A model generated the notes under the pieces. The model was not told the origin of the DNA. It was given only the letters and a program-made list of their open reading frames with translations, and did not search any database. This document shows, one piece after another, positions 6,146 through 14,618 of a stretch of 19,299 bases of DNA. The stretch covers positions 1-19,299 of the forward strand of contig CAAGPW010000004.1 of NCBI GenBank assembly GCA_900771955.1, given 5' to 3'. A program made the position numbers and the translations under genes. This stretch comes from Lachnospiraceae bacterium. GTDB lineage: Bacteria; Bacillota; Clostridia; Lachnospirales; Lachnospiraceae. Numbering within the stretch: the stretch's first letter is position 1; each line of letters opens with the position of its first letter.

Positions 6146-7246
6146 ATGAAAAAGGCAGGACAAAACAGGGGAAAAATTTATTTTTCACTGATATATCTGA
6201 CTGTCAGTGTGATTTTGCTGATCGGCTCTGTGCATGATGCTTTCCTATATAAAGAAACTGCGGCAAAGATAGAAAGAGTGCAGACAGAAGCCGTGATGCA
6301 GGAGAGCGGAAAGATGTATGAACAGACAATGGAGGCACAGATCTTAAACGGAGTACATAAAGGGGAGCAGATCGCACTTAAGAATCTTTATTCCGGATCG
6401 CTGACGGTGGATGAAAAATATAAAAAAGGAAATCAGGTTTTTGTGACACTGACAGAAGACGGGGATGCACTGGAAGGTAAAATTACCGGATTAAAGCGGG
6501 ATACCTATGTGCTGGCGGCATTACTTATCTTTGTTTATGTCCTGTGCGTAACGGCAGGAAGGCGGGGTGTTTCGTCGATCCTTTCTGCGGGCATCAATAT
6601 CCTGCTGTTTTACGTGGCGATTTGTCTGTATGAAAAGGAAAGTTATATTATCCCGGTTACGATCCTTTTGATGATCTTATTTACAGTGCTTTCACTTGTG
6701 CTTGTATCCGGTATCAATAAAGTGACGGAAACAGCGGTTCTTGCAACACTTGCCACGGCTGTGGCAACTGGGGCTGTTTATTTTGCAGTGTTAAAACTGG
6801 CGGGAGATCCGGAATATTTTATGATGGAGTATACGGAATATCTGAATAACACCAGTCAGTTCGGCATGCTGTTTTTTGCCCAGGTGCTGATCGGCGGACT
6901 TGGCGCAGTTATGGATGTCACAATTTCAATCGCAACAACGGCAGGTGAGCTGGTGCGCATCAATCCCGGCATTACAAAAGAAAGTCTTTATGACGGTATC
7001 CGGCATGTAGCGGATGATATTATGGGAACTATGATCAATGTTCTGTTTTTGTCTTATTTCTGCAGTGCGGTACCACTTATATTGATTAAGATGATTAATC
7101 ATTACGGATTTACGGAAATATTCAAATTTCATATTCCATTTGAACTTATCCTGTTCCTGACAGGTTCGATCGGCATATTGCTTGCAATCCCGATCAGTCT
7201 TGGAATTTCCGTCCGTGTTTTAAAGGGAAAGGGGGAGATGGCATGA
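6146..7246 (+). CDS. YibE/F family membrane protein (first of a pair)
   Basis: The 366 aa protein has an N-terminal membrane anchor (about 11-30) and a predicted extracytoplasmic domain (about 31-118). A block of about seven hydrophobic helices follows. The family hallmark near GGLGAVMDVTISIATTAGEL, followed by an NPGI segment and a DDIMGTM helix, is clear. The biochemical role of YibE/F proteins is unproven; they look like multipass transporters. The start is set by CAGGAGGTG just upstream of ATG 6146. The stop overlaps the next start as ATGA (7243-7246), so the two halves are translationally coupled and probably form one complex. First gene of a four-gene operon. Confidence 0.9.
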   Translation: MKKAGQNRGKIYFSLIYLTVSVILLIGSVHDAFLYKETAAKIERVQTEAVMQESGKMYEQTMEAQILNGVHKGEQIALKNLYSGSLTVDEKYKKGNQVFVTLTEDGDALEGKITGLKRDTYVLAALLIFVYVLCVTAGRRGVSSILSAGINILLFYVAICLYEKESYIIPVTILLMILFTVLSLVLVSGINKVTETAVLATLATAVATGAVYFAVLKLAGDPEYFMMEYTEYLNNTSQFGMLFFAQVLIGGLGAVMDVTISIATTAGELVRINPGITKESLYDGIRHVADDIMGTMINVLFLSYFCSAVPLILIKMINHYGFTEIFKFHIPFELILFLTGSIGILLAIPISLGISVRVLKGKGEMA

Positions 7247-7995
7247 TTCTAATTCTTGCAGCAGCGTTTGTCATTCTTTTTATTCTCCTTGGCGGAGACC
7301 GCGGACTGCGTTCCCTGGGAGCACTTGTGATCAATGTGATCATATTTTTGCTCGATATCAAGGCACTTCAGTATGGGCTTCCGGCGTATCTTGTGACACT
7401 GGTCACGGTGGCTCTTATGAGCATGAGCATTCTGTTTTTACAGAACGGATACAATTTAAAGACACGTGCAACACTTTTATCGCTGGCAGTTGTGACCGTG
7501 TTTATTTTCCTGCTTGCACTGGTGATCGCACATGCGGCAAAGATCAGTGGCTATAACGAACTTAATATGTATGAGGATGAAACTGCAATGCTGGCAGGTC
7601 ATGTGAGTATCAATATGACGGCAGCGGCGGTGGCAATGGTGATCGTAGGGATTGTCGGGGCTGTGATCGATGTGGCGATCGCGGTGTCGAGTGCGGTCTA
7701 TGAGGTCGAACATAAAAATCCGGAACTGACAGAGCGTGAACTTTTTGCATCCGGACTGCGCATGGGTGGAAGCATCATGGGAACTACAGTCAATACGCTG
7801 CTGTTTGCGGGAATCGGAGAATCACTTCTCATGTATCTGGAGATGAAGGAACTGCATTACAGCTTCGGCCAGCTCCTGAACTCAAAGGCGTTTTTCCAGA
7901 TGCTGTTTCCGGTGATGATGAGCGCGATCGGGTGCGTCTGCATTGTTCCGGTGGCGGCATGGATCATGGGAAATTTTGTTAAGAAATATCAGTAG
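7243..7995 (+). CDS. YibE/F family membrane protein (second of a pair)
   Basis: The 250 aa protein has about seven hydrophobic helices and no large soluble domain. It repeats the family pattern of the upstream protein: GIVGAVIDVAIAVSSAVYEV, an N-P-E-L segment, then a GGSIMGTTVNTLL helix. The two genes are thus paralogous in their membrane cores, the first having an extra extracytoplasmic domain. The AT-GA overlap with its neighbour and the GGGGGAGATGGC-type context give the ribosome binding site inside the upstream gene. Substrate and direction are unknown. Twenty bases separate it from the helicase gene. Confidence 0.9.
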   Translation: MILILAAAFVILFILLGGDRGLRSLGALVINVIIFLLDIKALQYGLPAYLVTLVTVALMSMSILFLQNGYNLKTRATLLSLAVVTVFIFLLALVIAHAAKISGYNELNMYEDETAMLAGHVSINMTAAAVAMVIVGIVGAVIDVAIAVSSAVYEVEHKNPELTERELFASGLRMGGSIMGTTVNTLLFAGIGESLLMYLEMKELHYSFGQLLNSKAFFQMLFPVMMSAIGCVCIVPVAAWIMGNFVKKYQ

Positions 7996-8015
7996 CAGAG
8001 AAGGCGGAGAAATAT

Positions 8016-9875
8016 ATGCGGGAAGAGGAAAAAGAACAGGAGCTTGCTTATCTGGAACAGACGGAGCAAAAGATCACGGAGCAGATAAAGACGCTGCGGG
8101 GAGTGATTGAACATGGCAATCAGAAAATAAAAGAACAGAAACAGTTTGTATGGGATAACACCTCGGATATGGATGAAGAGGAACTGCTTGAAAACAAAAA
8201 TTCACTGGAGCAGGATGTGTTGCTTTTGGAATTTTACGGAAAAAATCTGGCGGCGCTCGAACGGTTAAAAGAGACGCCTTATTTTGGTAAGATCGGGTTT
8301 ACTTATGATATGGGCGGCGAACATCTTCCGGTTTATATCGGGGTAAATGGATTTCGGCCGAAGGAACAGGAACTGCCGCTTGTCTATGACTGGCGGGCTC
8401 CGGTTTCTTCCCTTTATTATTCCTATGAAAAGGGTCCTGCGAAGTATGAGGCACCGGAGGGAACTTTTTTCGGGACTGTTGATGAAAAAAAGCAGTTTCA
8501 GATCAGAGCAGGAAAGATGCTGTATATGCTTGACACAGATCTTCGGATTGATGATGATGTGCTGCAGAGGGAGTTAGGCGAGAATCACGGCAGTAAGATG
8601 AAACAGATCGCGGCAACAATTCAGAAGGAACAAAACGAGATCATAAGAAATGCTGCAGAGGAAACGCTTGTCATTGACGGATGTGCCGGAAGTGGAAAGA
8701 CTGTCATCGCGTTGCACCGTATCGCATGGCTTTTGTATAACCACAGGGAAAAATTAAATACACAGAATGTGATGATCCTTTCTCCGAATGCATTCTTTTC
8801 CGATTATATCGCAGAGGTGCTGCCGGAGCTTGGAGAAGACAACTGTATTGAGAAAGAATTTGATGATCTGCTTGCCGATATGCTGTTCGTGGAGGAGCCA
8901 TATGAGTTTAAAAGTGATCAGATCCATGCGGTGCTTGCAGCAAAGGATATGGAAGAAGAACGGGTAAAACGGATCCGTTATAAATCATCGATTGATTATT
9001 TTAAGCGCCTGGGTGCATACCTTAAGGCAAGGCCGAAGATCAGTATGGGAGACGAAAGACCACTCCATGTATATCTTTGCTTTTTAAGGGAGCTTGCAGA
9101 AGAACTGCCGCAGATGGCGGAGTATCAGAATGAGGACGGAGAAATCTGCTATGAGGATATTCTGGCGGTATTTTATATTCAGGTGCGTTGCTTTGGCGGA
9201 AGCTTCCCGCAGATACGGCATCTGGTCATAGATGAGATGCAGGATTATAATGTGTTTCAGTTTGCGGTGTTAAAAAAGCTGTTTGCCTGTCCGAAGACGA
9301 TTCTTGGGGATAAAAATCAGGTGCTGTTAACGGAAAAACCTGCATTTTTAAGTTATATGTTAAGTCATGTTTTTCCGGAAGCAAAACTTCTGGCATTGAA
9401 AAAAAGCTATCGATCCACCCGGCAGATCACGGAGTTCTGCAGCCGGATTATCGGAGATTCCGGGATCATTCCGTTTCACCGGGAGGGAAAAGAACCGGTC
9501 GTGAAAAGGGAGAGGAGTAAAGAGGCGGTTCTTGCCGATGTCTGCGGAGCGGCAGAAAAACTTAATATGGAAAAATACCGGACTGCTGCAATTTTATGCC
9601 GTAATGAAGAAGAAGCACTTTTTGTTTACGATCAGTTAAGAAAGAAGCTGCCGGTCACACTTATCAAAGAAACCACGACTGTGTACTGTGAGGGGATTCT
9701 TGTAATGCCCGCATATTTTGCGAAGGGACTGGAATTTGATGCGGTGATCGTCTGTGATATGGGACACGAAAAGGAAAACCCGATTACCAGACAGGAATTT
9801 TATATTGCATGCACACGTGCGCTGCATGAGCTTTTTGTATTTCACAAGGGGAGTTTTCAGGCTTACCTGCCTTAA
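8016..9875 (+). CDS. HelD-type RNA polymerase-recycling ATPase, short form
   Basis: Superfamily 1 UvrD/Rep-like ATPase of the HelD family, which removes stalled RNA polymerase from DNA. An N-terminal coiled coil (about 1-85, very rich in Glu, Gln, Lys) matches the arm that enters the polymerase secondary channel. The HelD-specific segment DWRAPVSSLYY is at 125-135. Helicase motifs follow: Walker A GCAGSGKT (222-229), motif II DEMQDY, motif III LGDKNQ, motif IV KKSYRST, motif V KGLEFDAVIV and motif VI CTRALHEL. All are intact. At 619 aa it is shorter than B. subtilis HelD (774), the loss lying mostly in the middle insertions. AAGGCGGAG precedes ATG by about 6 bases. General UvrD-like helicase is the fallback call. 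Confidence 0.88.
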   Translation: MREEEKEQELAYLEQTEQKITEQIKTLRGVIEHGNQKIKEQKQFVWDNTSDMDEEELLENKNSLEQDVLLLEFYGKNLAALERLKETPYFGKIGFTYDMGGEHLPVYIGVNGFRPKEQELPLVYDWRAPVSSLYYSYEKGPAKYEAPEGTFFGTVDEKKQFQIRAGKMLYMLDTDLRIDDDVLQRELGENHGSKMKQIAATIQKEQNEIIRNAAEETLVIDGCAGSGKTVIALHRIAWLLYNHREKLNTQNVMILSPNAFFSDYIAEVLPELGEDNCIEKEFDDLLADMLFVEEPYEFKSDQIHAVLAAKDMEEERVKRIRYKSSIDYFKRLGAYLKARPKISMGDERPLHVYLCFLRELAEELPQMAEYQNEDGEICYEDILAVFYIQVRCFGGSFPQIRHLVIDEMQDYNVFQFAVLKKLFACPKTILGDKNQVLLTEKPAFLSYMLSHVFPEAKLLALKKSYRSTRQITEFCSRIIGDSGIIPFHREGKEPVVKRERSKEAVLADVCGAAEKLNMEKYRTAAILCRNEEEALFVYDQLRKKLPVTLIKETTTVYCEGILVMPAYFAKGLEFDAVIVCDMGHEKENPITRQEFYIACTRALHELFVFHKGSFQAYLP

Positions 9876-9916
9876 AGAACGTTTCGGATCAGATCAGGCA
9901 GAAAAGAGGGAGAGAC

Positions 9917-10705
9917 ATGTTAAATCTGAAACATAAAAACAAGAGACTGACTGTCATGGATTTTACCCATGTCTATGAACGTGAAAATTTTTTTAAAGAA
10001 GAAAGTACGAACTGGATCGACTGTACCGAAATTACCGGTACGACCGGATACTGCGATGCGGATGCAGCAGAAGCGATAAGAAAAAAAATTGCGGACTGTG
10101 ACGTATCAGGGGTTCATTTTATAGATGCCGGAAATTACCACTATGTGACTAAATTCTGGACAGAAAAGATCAGGGAATATTTTACGTTAGTCGTGTTTGA
10201 TCATCATACCGATATGCAAAAACCGCTGTTTGGAGATATATTAAGCTGCGGTTCATGGATTCTGGATGTGATCCGGGAAAATCCTTTTTTAAAGAAAGTG
10301 ATACTGATCGGCATAAAGGAGGAACAAGCGCAGAAGATACCGGAGGAGTGCAGAGGAAAAGTCCGGTTTGTCAGCGAGGAGGAAATTGAAACACACAGCT
10401 TCTGGAAACAATGCGATCAGATAAAAGAGGAATATCCGCTTTATATTTCGGTTGACAAGGATGTCCTGAGTAAAAATGTGGTGCAGACAGACTGGGATCA
10501 GGGCTGCATGAAGCTTACGGAATTAAAGAATATTCTGCATATCCTCTTTTTAAAACAGCATATTATCGGAGTGGATATCTGTGGTGAGTGCAGACCACAG
10601 CTTGCTGCGCTGAGCAGCGTGGAGGATGATGACCGTTTTAATGAAAATATTCTGAACTTTTTAAAAACTGAAAAAACAGAAAATGATAGGATAGTACCAG
10701 TATAA
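9917..10705 (+). CDS. Arginase-fold (ureohydrolase-like) protein, divergent subfamily
   Basis: The 262 aa cytoplasmic protein keeps the six manganese ligands of the arginase/agmatinase/formiminoglutamase fold. They are H75 (in GNYHY, replacing GGDHS), D95, H97 and D99 (DHHTD), and D180 and D182 (SVDKD). E224 in DICGE fits the usual catalytic/binding Glu. The substrate loop differs: the classical DxxDP after the third motif is replaced by VLSKN, then TDWDQG. Such proteins are annotated only as arginase family, and the substrate is unknown. The start at 9917 follows AGAGGGAGAG. An ATG at codon 14 (MDFTHVYE) is possible but lacks a site. Last gene of the operon, 41 bases after the helicase. No terminator is seen after it. 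Confidence 0.85.
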   Translation: MLNLKHKNKRLTVMDFTHVYERENFFKEESTNWIDCTEITGTTGYCDADAAEAIRKKIADCDVSGVHFIDAGNYHYVTKFWTEKIREYFTLVVFDHHTDMQKPLFGDILSCGSWILDVIRENPFLKKVILIGIKEEQAQKIPEECRGKVRFVSEEEIETHSFWKQCDQIKEEYPLYISVDKDVLSKNVVQTDWDQGCMKLTELKNILHILFLKQHIIGVDICGECRPQLAALSSVEDDDRFNENILNFLKTEKTENDRIVPV

Positions 10706-10718
10706 AAAGCAAAATGAT

Positions 10719-10747
10719 TAGAAAAATACCTTCTTTTTTCCTACAAT
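10719..10747 (+). promoter_or_regulatory. Possible promoter of the GH13 gene
   Basis: TAGAAA (10719-10724), a 17-base spacer and TACAAT (10742-10747) lie 40 bases before the start. The -35 matches 4 of 6 and the -10 matches 5 of 6. No catabolite-control (cre) site is seen in this 81-base gap. Confidence 0.4.
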
Positions 10748-10786
10748 ACAAAAGAAAGATGCAGGAAAAACAGGAGGTGTTTTTTT

Positions 10787-12538
10787 ATGGAATATGGTTT
10801 GATTTCACATCGTGCAGTATTAAATGAATGCTATGCACTCGACAGAGATCATCTGGAAATAGAAATAAAGACAGGATACGATGTAACAGAGGTATACCTC
10901 TGTTACGGAGATCCGTTTTCCGCCGGAATTCTCGGTGGTGCAGAAAAATGGAGCGGAGAGACCGTAAAGATGGAAGCAGGCAGGGAACTGGAATATCAGC
11001 GAATATGGGAGCTCTCTGTCACGCCGGATTATAAGCGGTGCAAATACTATTTTGAGATCCATGCGGGAACGGAATGTGTTTATCTGTTTGAGGATGGATT
11101 TTATACGAAAGAACGGATGGAGGTTCCGGGAAGAAAGGAACAGTGTTTTATTTTTCCGTGGATGAATCCGGCGGATGTAAATGAAGTGCCGGACTGGGTG
11201 GCGGATACCGTGTGGTATCAGATTTTTCCGGATCGTTTCTGCAATGGCGATGCATCGAGAGATCCGTGGTATGTAAAGCAGTGGAGATGTGAAAAAACAG
11301 AATATCTGGATGTCTACGGCGGAGATCTGCGCGGAATCCGTTCAAAACTTCCATATTTAAAAGAACTTGGGATTACCGGGATTTATCTGACCCCCATTTT
11401 TGCGTCGGACTCCAATCATAAATATAATACGGCAGATTATTACAGGATCGATGAGGCATTTGGCGATGAGGCAGAGTTGAAACTGCTGGTTCAGGAGGCG
11501 CATGATCTTGGAATCCGCATCATGTTAGATGCGGTATTCAATCACTGTGGTGAGCAGTTTGCCCCGTGGCAGGATGTGGTAAAAAACGGGCCAAAATCGG
11601 AATATTATGACTGGTTTTTCATCCATCAGTGGCCGTTTGATACGAAAAAGCATGACACCAGGGATGGCAGATATTATTCGTTTGCGTTTGCTGGCGGAAT
11701 GCCGAAATTAAATACCGGTCATCCGGGCGTGATCACCTATTTTAAAGAACTGTGCAGCTACTGGGTGAAAGAATGGCAGATCGACGGTATCCGCTTTGAT
11801 GTGGGAAATGAAGTATCCCATCTGTTTTTAAAAGAACTGCGCCAGACGTTAAAAGATATCAATCCGGAAGTATTTCTTCTGGGAGAGATATGGCATGACG
11901 CGATCACCTGGCTTATGGGAGATGAGTATGATTCTGTCATGAATTACCCTCTGGTGGAGAGCATCCATGATTTCTTTAACGATAAAGAGCGGACTGCAAA
12001 ACAGTTTTCACACAGTGTGAACCGCTGTTATTCCCTGTATATGAAGCAGACGAACCGTGTGCTGTTCAATCTGCTGGATTCGCATGATACAGAGCGGCTT
12101 TTTACGCGGGTCGGCTCACTTGGCAGATTTTACGGACAGCTTGCACTTTTGTTTACCATGGAGGGAAGTCCCTGCATTTATTATGGAACAGAGATTGCCA
12201 TGGAAGGTGGCTTTGATCCGGATTGCAGACGCTGCATGCCGTGGGATGCGATCGAAAACGGAACTTATGACGACAGGATAGATGCAGTCAGGACACTGAT
12301 TGCACTGAGAAAAACGTATAAGGCGTGCGGAAGTGCAAAAACAGAGTGGGAATATACGCCGGGCAATGATCGTGTTATCGGTTATCGGAAGCTGCTTAAA
12401 GGAGCACCGCCGGTTGCAGTAAGGATCAATGCATCTGCAGAAAAAATAAGACTTCCGGAGCAAAAGGAAATCCTTTTTTCCTACGGTGTGGAAGATGGAT
12501 GGCTTCTGCCGGACGGAGTATGTATTTTTTCCGTATAG
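10787..12538 (+). CDS. GH13 alpha-glycosidase, neopullulanase/cyclomaltodextrinase type (GH13_20-like)
   Basis: Cytoplasmic hydrolase of short alpha-glucans (maltodextrins, cyclodextrins, pullulan fragments); there is no signal peptide. Residues about 1-120 form a CBM34-like N-terminal domain, diagnostic of this subfamily and used for dimerisation. The (beta/alpha)8 barrel follows with region I DAVFNH (248-253). The nucleophile is D338 in GIRFDVG, the acid/base is E367 in LLGEIWH and the third Asp is D434 in DSHDTER. The 583 aa length is typical. CAGGAGGTG lies about 7 bases before ATG. The gene sits ahead of an OPT transporter and a maltose/glucose-type PTS, fitting sugar use, and may share their transcript. 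Maltogenic amylase is the closest alternative name. Confidence 0.92.
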   Translation: MEYGLISHRAVLNECYALDRDHLEIEIKTGYDVTEVYLCYGDPFSAGILGGAEKWSGETVKMEAGRELEYQRIWELSVTPDYKRCKYYFEIHAGTECVYLFEDGFYTKERMEVPGRKEQCFIFPWMNPADVNEVPDWVADTVWYQIFPDRFCNGDASRDPWYVKQWRCEKTEYLDVYGGDLRGIRSKLPYLKELGITGIYLTPIFASDSNHKYNTADYYRIDEAFGDEAELKLLVQEAHDLGIRIMLDAVFNHCGEQFAPWQDVVKNGPKSEYYDWFFIHQWPFDTKKHDTRDGRYYSFAFAGGMPKLNTGHPGVITYFKELCSYWVKEWQIDGIRFDVGNEVSHLFLKELRQTLKDINPEVFLLGEIWHDAITWLMGDEYDSVMNYPLVESIHDFFNDKERTAKQFSHSVNRCYSLYMKQTNRVLFNLLDSHDTERLFTRVGSLGRFYGQLALLFTMEGSPCIYYGTEIAMEGGFDPDCRRCMPWDAIENGTYDDRIDAVRTLIALRKTYKACGSAKTEWEYTPGNDRVIGYRKLLKGAPPVAVRINASAEKIRLPEQKEILFSYGVEDGWLLPDGVCIFSV

Positions 12539-12599
12539 AGCAATACCGAAATGCGCATATTAAGTACAAAACAAAAAATGCAGCATGGAGGAAAATGCA

Positions 12600-14540
12600 A
12601 TGATGGACGAAGAAAAAGAAAAAAAGCCTGATATTGCGGCAAAAAGCAGGAAAAACGAACTTACGGCAACGGCAGTCGTGCTCGGGGTTCTGCTTGCCGT
12701 GATTTTTGGCGGAGCAAATGCCTATCTGGGACTTCGTGTGGGAATGACGGTGTCTGCGTCTATTCCGGCGGCAGTAGTCTCGATGGGCATTATTCGCGTT
12801 ATCCTAAGGCGGGATTCGATTCTGGAGAACAATATGGTACAGACCATTGGTTCTGCCGGAGAATCCGTGGCTGCCGGTGCGATTTTTACGCTGCCGGCAC
12901 TTTTTATGTGGGCGGCGGAGACAGGAAGTGAGGTTCCTTCCTTTTTGGAGATCGCATTGATTGCATTGATCGGAGGAGTGATCGGTGTGCTCTTTATGAT
13001 ACCGTTGCGCTCGGCGCTGATCGTAAAGGAACATAAAACACTGCCATATCCGGAGGGAAAGGCATGTGCGGAAGTTCTTATGGCGGGCGAAAAAGGCGGG
13101 GCAAAGGCAGGAACGGTGTTTGGAGGTCTTGGCATTTCCGCAGCATACAAATTTGTGGCAGATGGTTTAAAGCTGTTTCCGAGTGAGGTGGATTTCGCAC
13201 TGAAAAAATACAAGGGAGCCGGGATTGGTATCGATGTGCTGCCGGCACTTTTAGGGGTCGGTTATATCTGTGGTCCCAAAGTGGCCTCGTACCTTCTTGC
13301 GGGCGGCAGTTTGGCGTGGTTTGTACTGATGCCGCTTATTGTTTTATTCGGCGGCGATATGGTGCTTTATCCTGCGGATATTTCCGTGTCGGAGCTTTTT
13401 TTGACCCAGGGGACCTGGGGCATCTGGAAAAATTATATCCGGTATATCGGGGCCGGAGCGGTAGCGGCGGGTGGTATCATAAGTCTGATCAAGTCTCTTC
13501 CCCTCATTGTAAGAACTTTTGGAGACGCAGTCAGAATGTATGGTAAGAAAGAAAACAAAGAGACCACCGATCGCAGAAATCAGGATCTTTCAATGTCGGT
13601 GGTGTTTGGAGGCATTGCTCTGATGTCACTTTTTATGTGGCTGGTTCCGACGATCCCTGTCACATTGCCGGGCGCACTTCTTATCATTGTGTTCGGCTTT
13701 TTCTTTGCGACCGTATCCTCACGTATGGTCGGTCTGGTCGGAAGCTCCAATAATCCGGTCTCCGGAATGGCGATTGCGACGCTTCTCTTTTCAACGCTGC
13801 TTTTAAAATCTTTTGGAAAAACAGGCATGGCGGGAATGACCGCAGCAATCACGATCGGGTCTGTCATCTGTATTATCGCGGCACTTGCGGGAGATACCTC
13901 CCAGGATCTGAAGACCGGATTTCTGGTTGGCGCAACACCGAAAAAACAGCAGATCGGGGAACTGATCGGCATTCTTGCGGCTGCTCTTGCTACAGGTGGC
14001 GTGCTGTATCTGCTGAATGCCGCATGGGGATACGGATCAGCAGAACTTCCGGCGCCGCAGGCAACACTGATGAAGATGGTCGTGGAAGGAGTCATGGAAG
14101 GAAACCTTCCCTGGACACTGGTATTTGCAGGAGTATTTCTTGCCATTGTGGTGGAAATCCTGCAGATTCCGGTGCTTCCGTTTGCGGTCGGTCTTTATCT
14201 GCCGATCCATTTAAGCACACCGATGATGGCAGGGGGCGTGATACGCTGGTATTTTGAGCAGAAGAAGCGGATAGGAGAAGGAAAAAAGAAAGCACAGACC
14301 GAGCGGGGGATTCTCTATTCATCCGGATTGATTGCAGGAGAGGGAATTATTGGAATTCTGCTTGCGGTGCTTGCAATCATTCCGCTCGGAAACGGAACTG
14401 TCGCAGAGGCACTTGATTTGTCTGAAAAGCTGTTTTTAGGGAACTGGGGCGGACTTATTCTTTTTATCCTGTTTTCACTCACACTTTGCGGAGCGATCAC
14501 CGGAAAAAAATCAATGACAAATAAGAAATCCGGACTCTGA
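12600..14540 (+). CDS. OPT family oligopeptide transporter
   Basis: The 646 aa multipass protein has about 15 hydrophobic segments and a charged cytoplasmic N-terminus. Family marks are the GGANAYLGLRVGMTVSAS opening and the GSSNNPVSGM signature in the second half. OPT proteins are proton-coupled importers of oligopeptides or metal chelates; the bacterial branch seen here is mostly uncharacterised. ATG 12600 is preferred to ATG 12585 because GGAGGA (12587-12592) is 7 bases upstream of it, while the earlier ATG has no site. It lies 61 bases after the GH13 stop and ends 78 bases before the PTS start, with no hairpin terminators between, so co-transcription is possible. The ending is hydrophobic then basic; it looks intact. 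Confidence 0.92.
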   Translation: MMDEEKEKKPDIAAKSRKNELTATAVVLGVLLAVIFGGANAYLGLRVGMTVSASIPAAVVSMGIIRVILRRDSILENNMVQTIGSAGESVAAGAIFTLPALFMWAAETGSEVPSFLEIALIALIGGVIGVLFMIPLRSALIVKEHKTLPYPEGKACAEVLMAGEKGGAKAGTVFGGLGISAAYKFVADGLKLFPSEVDFALKKYKGAGIGIDVLPALLGVGYICGPKVASYLLAGGSLAWFVLMPLIVLFGGDMVLYPADISVSELFLTQGTWGIWKNYIRYIGAGAVAAGGIISLIKSLPLIVRTFGDAVRMYGKKENKETTDRRNQDLSMSVVFGGIALMSLFMWLVPTIPVTLPGALLIIVFGFFFATVSSRMVGLVGSSNNPVSGMAIATLLFSTLLLKSFGKTGMAGMTAAITIGSVICIIAALAGDTSQDLKTGFLVGATPKKQQIGELIGILAAALATGGVLYLLNAAWGYGSAELPAPQATLMKMVVEGVMEGNLPWTLVFAGVFLAIVVEILQIPVLPFAVGLYLPIHLSTPMMAGGVIRWYFEQKKRIGEGKKKAQTERGILYSSGLIAGEGIIGILLAVLAIIPLGNGTVAEALDLSEKLFLGNWGGLILFILFSLTLCGAITGKKSMTNKKSGL

Positions 14541-14618
14541 TATATAGAACAGACGGAAAATGCACACACTACAAACGATGGCATACATAAAATGCCGAGA
14601 AGGAGTGTGTATAGAACT

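Noticed and set aside
13580..14146. 188-codon frame on the - strand inside the OPT gene
   Set aside because: It is antisense to a conserved membrane protein, has no ribosome binding site, and its Ser/Pro/Ile-rich composition is that of a shadow frame.
14541..14618. LicT-type antiterminator or cre site before the PTS gene
   Set aside because: No terminator hairpin with a U-tract, no RAT-like pairing and no cre consensus could be found.
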